From Petrosia ficiformis (lineage: Eukaryota; Porifera; Demospongiae; Haplosclerida; Petrosiidae), in NCBI GenBank assembly GCA_947044365.1, contig OX345636.1, positions 5,972,001 to 6,036,000 on the forward strand: 64,000 nucleotides of DNA. Reading direction: 5' to 3'. The translations under genes were made by a program, and so were the position numbers. The notes beneath the pieces are model-generated. The model was given only the letters and a program-made list of their open reading frames with translations. It did no database searches and was not told the origin of the DNA. Of this stretch, positions 57,880 through 64,000 are shown in pieces; position 1 is the stretch's first letter, and each line of letters begins with the position of its first letter.

Positions 57880-60375
57880 TTAGTTGTTTTCTGGTATTGC
57901 TTGTAATAATGGTTTTGTTAATGCATGTGCAGTGTGATAAGGACGAATATTTTTCCTTTTTTTGTTCTCATTTGAAATGTCTGATTCAGACAAAAGTCTT
58001 GCACTACTAATAACACTATCTTTATAATTTTCATGCATCAAAATTTCGCTAACATTTACAGTGGAGTCTGTTTGTTCTTCCCCCTGCATATCGAATCCAT
58101 CAATAACAGTCATTGGCACATCGCTAGTGCCTAGTGGTGTGCCAATAGTTTCATTAACTATTGAAGGAGCTCTATTACTGCGAAAATACGATGATCTAAT
58201 ACTACAAAAGAAAGATGCTATTCGAGTTCGTAGTGCCATCGGTTCATTCTCTTCTTGTATTATTAAAGGTGGTAATCTAGAAGTTGAATGTATATTTCTC
58301 ATTGTTTCTGCTCTATAATTTTTAATGTATGGGCAGTATGGTAGTACCAATAGAAGGAAAGGATATGATGCTGGAAATATTAGCAGTGTAGAAATAATAA
58401 CTGTACGAAAGGTATGGTTGTCTTCATTTTGAAAGTAAGGTATAGCATAAATATATGAGATGAGTAGTAAAGTTGTTAAAAACATGCCATCAATAATGTT
58501 TAGTAAACGAGATCGATAAGGTCTAATTGCTAAATGTACAATTAATTTAACCATTGTCACCAAGTGAATAGCTGAGGTAGCATCAGTGTAATCTGGAATG
58601 AGCATGATCCATAAAATTACTTGTCTGTATATGAAGTAAGATGCTGCCATGAAACGGTACCTTTCTTTGTAACCTCCTTGAAATTCATCTAAAAATGGTT
58701 TTAGTTTAAGAGAGTTACATCTCTGGAACCTGGTTAAATATGGCGAAAGCAGAAAAATGATAACAGCAATTGTTAGTAATACTTCAATGATTATTGCTAA
58801 ACTGAAAAGAACTTTATGTGTAAGATTACCCAAATATTGGCTTTCAGGCTGAAGAAATATATAGTTTCCCTTAATTCCATCAAATTGTATTGGCTGTAGT
58901 ATTAGGATACTAGTCTCAGTTAGTGATGTGAATGTTAGAAGAAAGATGAGACAAATAGATTTTACCCATGTGTTACTTCTAAATGCACATTTCTGACATT
59001 TTTTGGGGCAGCAGTTTGAAAGTATAGGAACTATACTTGGTAGAAATATGAGTATTGATAGTGGGAATATATACTGTAATCCAACTGTACAAAGAGCTTT
59101 ACAAGACTTTGGTACAAAAGGAAAGGGTACAAAGCTTAAAAATTCTGGCTGAAGTTGTGAGAAGCTTTCAAAAATTGATACGAATACCTCAATCACATAA
59201 TCAGCTTTAAACCTACCTCTATATTCTACTTCAGGAACAAGATGATCAACAATGCTAAAGAATAGCACAAACCCATTAATACTCGCTAAATTCACATCAT
59301 GAAATCTCAAGTTGAAAAGTAATCCAGTAATGATTAGAAGCACAAAAGTGATAGATATGATTATCGCTCCCGCATATTTCCCATAATCGAAGTCAACACA
59401 CTTGTATGCTCCAAATGTGAAAGCGTGGTTTTCATCACATTCTGAACACAAAATACCATTTCTATTAGGAGTACAATTACCATTAATCAACATATTCGAA
59501 AACTTTTCGTAAAATTTTACGTCTGAATTTTCTGTGAGAGGGCATTCGAATTCAGTACCTTGGAATATTGATACTTTACACTTGTTGTATTCACATGGTG
59601 CTGTGACTGTGGTGTTGTCAACTTCTCCATACCAATACCCTTCTTTTATGCATATGGTTACATCTTCATCAGTTTCATAGTTACAAGCACACAAAACCTG
59701 TTCTCTTTCGCAAAGATCGTGTATATTTCGTGACACAGAGGGTTGGCACATTGAAATTTGTGTGCTTTTAATCTTTCTATTGGTGAATAATTGTTCAAGG
59801 TTGTGGTGTGATTCTATTCTCATACCACCTTTATTAGGTATGCCTGAACTTGAGATAATGACTGTGTTCATAACATTGTACTTAATTAAACAGTTTGTAA
59901 TAGTAACATTCTTCAGATACACTTCACATGAACCTGGCATTGTAATTGGTGACCTACTATTACAACAAAGCAAACTATTGTTATATTTGTACCCTCCTAC
60001 AAATTCTAGAAGATGAACATCAGAAAAATTATGCATTCCTGTTATGACATGAGAGTCTGATGGACACTGGGATATTAGGTTAGCTGGTGCACTATATAAC
60101 ACTATCTTTACACTATCAGGTCGCCCCATCTTGCTAACTGAATCAAGTGCCATGTCTACTGAGTTACATACTATTTGGTTGTTTTTGCAACAGCAACATT
60201 TCCTCTTTTTCATATCACACTTTAGCTTATTACAAAGATCTTTAGGCAATTGTGATTTGCCATTGTTGTTAGAATGTGTGACAATAGCTGATGGATTCTC
60301 TGGACAAAGACTAGCCATAATCATAATGATCGTAGAAGCCAGGTGTAAACTTATTAATATTTGTCTGGTTGCCAT
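57880..60375 (-). CDS. Multi-pass membrane protein with Cys-rich ectodomain (copy C, intact)
   Basis: One long coding exon, 831 aa. The start ATG at 60375 is preferred over one 14 codons upstream, because the intervening bases TTTCTTAATTTCAG look like an acceptor. Residues 1-22 are a signal peptide. Residues 23-330 are an ectodomain with many Cys (KRKCCCCKNNQIVC; a second group at 208-232) and N-glycosylation sites. GILCSECDENHAFTFGAYKC (308-327) sits next to the first membrane segment. About eight membrane segments follow at roughly 334-358, 363-383, 428-455, 468-492, 520-545, 585-620, 626-646 and 657-680, with HLAIRPYRSRLLNIIDG between two of them. Residues 685-831 are a Ser-rich cytoplasmic tail. 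Cnidarian and sponge genomes hold large families with this ECD/multi-pass plan; some resemble TRP/polycystin-like channels in topology, but the function is unknown. Copies A and B are broken. Confidence 0.85.
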   Translation of the reverse strand: MATRQILISLHLASTIIMIMASLCPENPSAIVTHSNNNGKSQLPKDLCNKLKCDMKKRKCCCCKNNQIVCNSVDMALDSVSKMGRPDSVKIVLYSAPANLISQCPSDSHVITGMHNFSDVHLLEFVGGYKYNNSLLCCNSRSPITMPGSCEVYLKNVTITNCLIKYNVMNTVIISSSGIPNKGGMRIESHHNLEQLFTNRKIKSTQISMCQPSVSRNIHDLCEREQVLCACNYETDEDVTICIKEGYWYGEVDNTTVTAPCEYNKCKVSIFQGTEFECPLTENSDVKFYEKFSNMLINGNCTPNRNGILCSECDENHAFTFGAYKCVDFDYGKYAGAIIISITFVLLIITGLLFNLRFHDVNLASINGFVLFFSIVDHLVPEVEYRGRFKADYVIEVFVSIFESFSQLQPEFLSFVPFPFVPKSCKALCTVGLQYIFPLSILIFLPSIVPILSNCCPKKCQKCAFRSNTWVKSICLIFLLTFTSLTETSILILQPIQFDGIKGNYIFLQPESQYLGNLTHKVLFSLAIIIEVLLTIAVIIFLLSPYLTRFQRCNSLKLKPFLDEFQGGYKERYRFMAASYFIYRQVILWIMLIPDYTDATSAIHLVTMVKLIVHLAIRPYRSRLLNIIDGMFLTTLLLISYIYAIPYFQNEDNHTFRTVIISTLLIFPASYPFLLLVLPYCPYIKNYRAETMRNIHSTSRLPPLIIQEENEPMALRTRIASFFCSIRSSYFRSNRAPSIVNETIGTPLGTSDVPMTVIDGFDMQGEEQTDSTVNVSEILMHENYKDSVISSARLLSESDISNENKKRKNIRPYHTAHALTKPLLQAIPENN

Positions 60376-60664
60376 CCTGAAATTAAGAAAATTAATTACA
60401 ACTTCTATTGTGTGCATTTGATATTTGTATACTGTATAATTGGTATATAAGATGTTATGTATAATTATAATGCATAACTGATTTAGGCTGAAACTGTAAG
60501 AAACATTAATTCCTATCAGTAATAGTTATGAAAGAAAAATCATGACTACTATACAGGTATTTTTTACTAATAATTTATTTCTACATATTTGATTTTGAAT
60601 ATGCTACCTACTATAATAATAACTATATTCTTATTGAGTTTGACTATGAATAATAATCAACTTA

Positions 60665-60730
60665 CAGTTTTATGGTAGTGATCCAAGTTTTTCTTTTCCA
60701 CTGTATTGAGTTCACTCCTAGATATCTTCA
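60665..60730 (-). other. Probable 5' UTR exon of membrane gene copy C
   Basis: Minus-strand ATAAAACT|GTAAGTTG donor, matching the one upstream of copy A (38833). It would join to the acceptor just before the ATG at 60375. The upstream limit is unknown; a TATAAGG-like stretch lies further up near 60736 but is not a firm promoter call. Confidence 0.5.
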
Positions 60731-60759
60731 GCATATAAGGAAATTGGATTAGTGTATTA

Positions 60760-62700
60760 TGCTATAGTACATGATGAGAAGACAGTAGCTGTAAACTAAT
60801 TTGTAGATATATAGAATAAGCCTAATTATTGCCATTTGGTAACCAGGAAAGCCCGTAAATACTCCTCCTAGATACCATTTATATTTAGTTTACTTCCTGT
60901 ATATAATTATAATGCGCAGAACAGCGAGTTTTAAAGGTAACATTTGCAAATTATTGTGCCACAAATGTGGTTATCCCAATAAATTATTATGATTAATGCA
61001 AGAATATTGAGTGTTTTAATACATATTTGATTATGAGTGTGCTGCCTAACTATAATAATTATGGCTGTGGACACATTCAACTCATGAGCAAACGTGTCAT
61101 CAACTTACAGTTTTAGTGTTCAGTAGTGATTTTAGTTCCACTGTTGTCAACTCACTATATCTTCAGCATATAAGAAAATTGTATTAAGTTATACTCAGAT
61201 ATTTACAGTTTACATAACTACATTCTTCTCATTATACTATAAATGTTATAGTACAATGGGAAGAGTGTGGTTATGTAAACTGTAAATATCTGAGTCTGTA
61301 TATAGTATAGAGTAACAATACCATGTCATAATTTACTGTCTCTATTGCTCATCTAAAGTGTCATTGATGGGCCAGACAAAAACGAACAAGGTGTGATATG
61401 AAAATAGGGAAAAATAAAGGACATATAGCTATGCATTGCAAAACTTTAAACTCTAAAAATTAATTGACAGAGTATTAGTTACCTTAGTTGCATGCTTACA
61501 GGCTAGATTATTTTAATTATCATTTCCATGCATTATAATGCAATTTGAACATGAAATATGGGATAATATTTTATTTGGAATGTTCATGATGACTATATAA
61601 ATCATGGCAGTCATGAATGTACATGCATAACAAAATACACCCTACTAACACACGAAGAGGCAGTTAGGAATGACTTCAGTTGGGAACATGAACACAAATA
61701 AATAACTATATTCATGATAGAAACAATTTGATTACTTATAGTAAAAAGGAATGTTATTACTAGTGATGCAATCATGAATTTGCATACAAAAATTCACCTA
61801 CTATCACATGGAGATGTATGGAAATAGCAGGTTGCTTAGCAACCACTGAGATGTTAAAAACACCAATTCCATTGTTACAGTGAAAGTAAAAGGGAATAGT
61901 GAGTGATCGTTGATTTTAACAAAAACAATTGAACATGATAGCTTTTCCTATTTTCAGATTCAGCACTGTAAAAATTTTAATACACACATACCTTTTCATA
62001 TCTAGTGTTTTTATGACTACCAACACCTTGTAGATGGCCAAAAAATGTCGCTAAGGTAGAGAACCGGCGGGGGGCCAAACTGGCAAAATCTTCATCATAT
62101 TATTATTAATATTAATATTTTTCAGACAAATCATTTTTTTGTTTGTTGAACTATCACACTGATTCTAGCACAATTCCAGTCGCATTCATAGTAAAATTCT
62201 GGTCTTAAAGTAGCAAGATGATATCTTTAGATACTATGAAAGAAGACAGTCTCAACGACTACAAAGAATTTATGCCGAATTGGACGCCATTTTAGTTAAT
62301 TAAGCACGTGGTATTTAATTGCGCATGTGCATTTGTACATAACATGGAATACAATGTAGTAATAAAATTTGTGAGGCTAATAATAATGAATATAAAACTT
62401 ATTAATATTAAAGCCATTGTATAATAATATTATATATTATGATTAGCACTGGAATAGTGAATTGTTGACACAGTGACTGACACTACTTCTTGTAGGACTG
62501 CAGACAGTGCTGTAAGTGAAATAGAGAATAGACATTATCTGTGAGTGAAAGAGAATGATAATCAATTCACAAATAATTGATATATATAAAAGACTGACCT
62601 TCATTGATGAACAAAATTTATGATTTAATGATATGATATATAACTTACACCAGTACTTCTACAATCTACAAAAAATATTCACACCATTCAGAAAAAAAAA
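60760..62700. other. No gene seen; contains one hairpin
   Basis: Intergenic, AT-rich. A second copy of part of the upstream region of the membrane genes is present near 61020-61165 (TGAGTGTGCTGCCTA, CAACTTACAGTTTTAGTG), a partial local duplication. Otherwise only the hairpin at 61193-61295. Confidence 0.5.
61193..61295. repeat. Hairpin element, ACTCAGATATTTACAG ends
   Basis: Arms ACTCAGATATTTACAGTTTA plus CATAACTACATTCTT, mirrored with two mismatches by AAGAGTGTGGTTATG plus TAAACTGTAAATATCTGAGT. Confidence 0.9.
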
Positions 62701-62709
62701 GCAATGAAA

Positions 62710-63010
62710 ACAAGAATAATAAAAAACATTTCCAATAAAAATGAAAGAAGATGTAGGGATGTCAAAACCCAAAAAGCATGCGAACAAGGTTAGGTGGGAC
62801 CCAAAATTAAACAAACCACTTCCATATAAACCTACATAAGTACAGCTGTTCGTATTTCGCTTTATAGTGGTGTAAGTACTTATGTAGGGTTATATGAAAG
62901 TGGTTTGTTTAATTTTGGGTCCCACCTAACCTTTTTCGCATGCTTTTTGGGTTTTGACATCCCTACATCTTCTTTCATTTTTATTGGAAATGTTTTTTTA
63001 TTATTCTTGT
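62710..63010. repeat. Complete fold-back element, subfamily 1 (reference copy)
   Basis: About 301 bases. Ends ACAAGAATAATAAAAAACAT and complement; arms of about 125 bases include GATGTAGGGATGTCAAAACC and AATTAAACAAACCACTTCCA. A spacer of about 50 bases contains ACTTATGTAGG. Only a few mismatches between arms. No coding sequence. Confidence 0.95.
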
Positions 63011-63294
63011 AATAATAAGGAATGTTATGACTACAGTCATGATTGTACATTCTACATGTGGCAGTAGGGTGTATATTGGTACATACATTCATGATTGCAT
63101 GATTAGTGATAACAATTGTTTTTACTATAACCAATAATTTGAAACAAATCGTTTCATATTATCTCTTTCTTAATTTATCAATATCATATCCTCTTTATAT
63201 GGTAGTAAGGTGTATATTGGTATGTACATTCCTGATTGCATGATTAGTTTTTACTATAACCAGTAATTAAACAAGTGTATATAGAGAAAAAAAG

Positions 63295-63636
63295 TATCCC
63301 TATGATTGCTTTATGGTGTCTAGCATTCAGTAATCATGGCTAACTTTATCATGCTTGAAACACAACAGCCTATTATAGTTAATATTTGGATTATCTACTC
63401 TCTTTACCTTTTAAAGAACCTTGTAGAACTTTAGAAATATATTTCAGGTAGAATAGTTAGCTATTAGTTCCAGTTTCTACGTAAGCTACACAGCTTATCT
63501 TTCTGCTGGTCTGTAGAGCTTGAGCGCGCGTTCTTTTACGCGCTACGCCCATTAATTGACCGAGCCCCACCCCCAAAAAATGACGTAACTTCCTTAACTA
63601 CGTATACAACGCCTACTCGCGCAAGTGGACACAAAC
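63295..63636 (+). repeat. M1 MITE, right end replaced
   Basis: TATCCCTATGATTGCTTTAT through CTACGCCCATTAATTGACCG and TACGTATACAACGCCTACTC, then GTGGACACAAAC runs directly into the hairpin at 63637 instead of the M1 right end. Confidence 0.85.
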
Positions 63637-63762
63637 ACTGTATTCAAGGTTTCTACGAGCAATAGAACTACCGCGGAAACAGTTTAATTACTGAGGGCGG
63701 AGCCCGAAGTAATTAAATGTTTCCAATGTAGTTCTATTGCGCGTAGAAACCAAGAATACAGT
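63637..63762. repeat. Hairpin element inside the end of an M1 copy
   Basis: ACTGTATTCAAGGTTTCTAC, GCAATAGAACTA and AATTACT...AGTAATT are mirrored; right end GTAGAAACCAAGAATACAGT. The centre is GGGCGGAGCCCG. Confidence 0.9.
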
Positions 63763-64000
63763 ATCTAAGCAATTTAGATTATAGTGTTGTTAACCAGCAA
63801 ACAAATACCACATCCTGATTGGATATTCTGCAAGCAAAATGTGCTGGTTAACTTCATTGCTTATTGATTGGCTATTTTCTGTCGGTAGTTAACCAGCAAT
63901 TACTAGTAGTAGTGTATAAAAGAACGCGTACCTTTGTGTAAGTTGTTATTAGCGGATGGAGATTCAAAGAGACATAGAGAGCTTCGATAACATTCACCAC
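63763..64000. other. No gene seen
   Basis: Contains GTTAACCAGCAAACAAA, GTGCTGGTTAACTTC and AGTTAACCAGCAATTAC, three short copies in mixed orientation, with GATTGGATATT / GATTGGCTATT. Possibly the start of a further element or a promoter region beyond the window. Confidence 0.4.

Noticed and set aside
62880..63134. Minus-strand 84-codon frame
   Set aside because: It runs through the arm of the fold-back element at 62710-63010.
1..64000. CRISPR array, rRNA genes or bacterial-type operons
   Set aside because: No regular direct repeats with unique spacers, no rRNA motifs, and the genes carry spliceosomal introns, so the window is eukaryotic.

Overview
The window reads as an AT-rich, repeat-dense eukaryotic (animal) genome. 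Genes carry GT-AG introns, the non-coding sequence is full of self-complementary TACATGTA tracts and near-perfect fold-back elements, and the protein content (a UDP-HexNAc pyrophosphorylase, a Death-domain protein, a THAP relic, a multi-pass receptor-like family with a Cys-rich ectodomain) fits an early-branching animal. My best guess is a demosponge of the Amphimedon type. That is inference from style and content, not a database match.

Layout: (1) 1-3,400: half a fold-back element, then about 2.9 kb of higher-order satellite built on TACTG/TGTAC; its long open frames are artefacts. (2) 4,430-25,039, plus strand: ten exons of UAP1 (UDP-N-acetylhexosamine pyrophosphorylase) whose phases all join correctly. 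The N-terminal exon or exons were not found. The introns hold simple repeats, a tRNA-derived SINE, a decayed reverse-transcriptase element, a decayed transposase-like gene that appears to lack its centre, a minisatellite and several MITEs. (3) 25,040-27,300: no confident gene. (4) 27,304-33,178, minus strand: an intact three-exon gene for a Death domain, membrane segment and helical-repeat protein of about 693 aa. (5) 36,623-38,624, minus: broken copy A of a multi-pass membrane protein family. (6) 40,088-40,430, plus: a THAP zinc-finger relic with an in-frame stop. (7) 42,290-44,942, minus: broken copy B of the membrane family. (8) 47,021-47,071, plus: a short candidate first exon. (9) 49,813-53,338, minus: a decayed second copy of the Death-domain gene. 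(10) 57,880-60,375, minus: copy C of the membrane family, intact at 831 aa.

The main architecture is a segmental duplication. About 27.1-38.9 kb (Death-domain gene plus membrane gene A) corresponds in order and strand to about 49.6-60.9 kb (Death-domain pseudogene plus membrane gene C). A third, shorter copy of the membrane-gene part lies at about 41.1-45.2 kb. After duplication the survivors are reciprocal: one block keeps the Death-domain gene, the other keeps the membrane gene. Both encode plausible surface or signalling proteins, so the block may be part of an expanding sensing or immune-type family in this animal, but function is not demonstrated by the sequence.

At least three groups of small non-autonomous elements are visible: a fold-back family with ACAAGAATAAT ends, a MITE of about 400 bp with TATCCCTATGATTGC inverted ends (called M1 here), and several 70-150 bp hairpins, some sharing end sequences.
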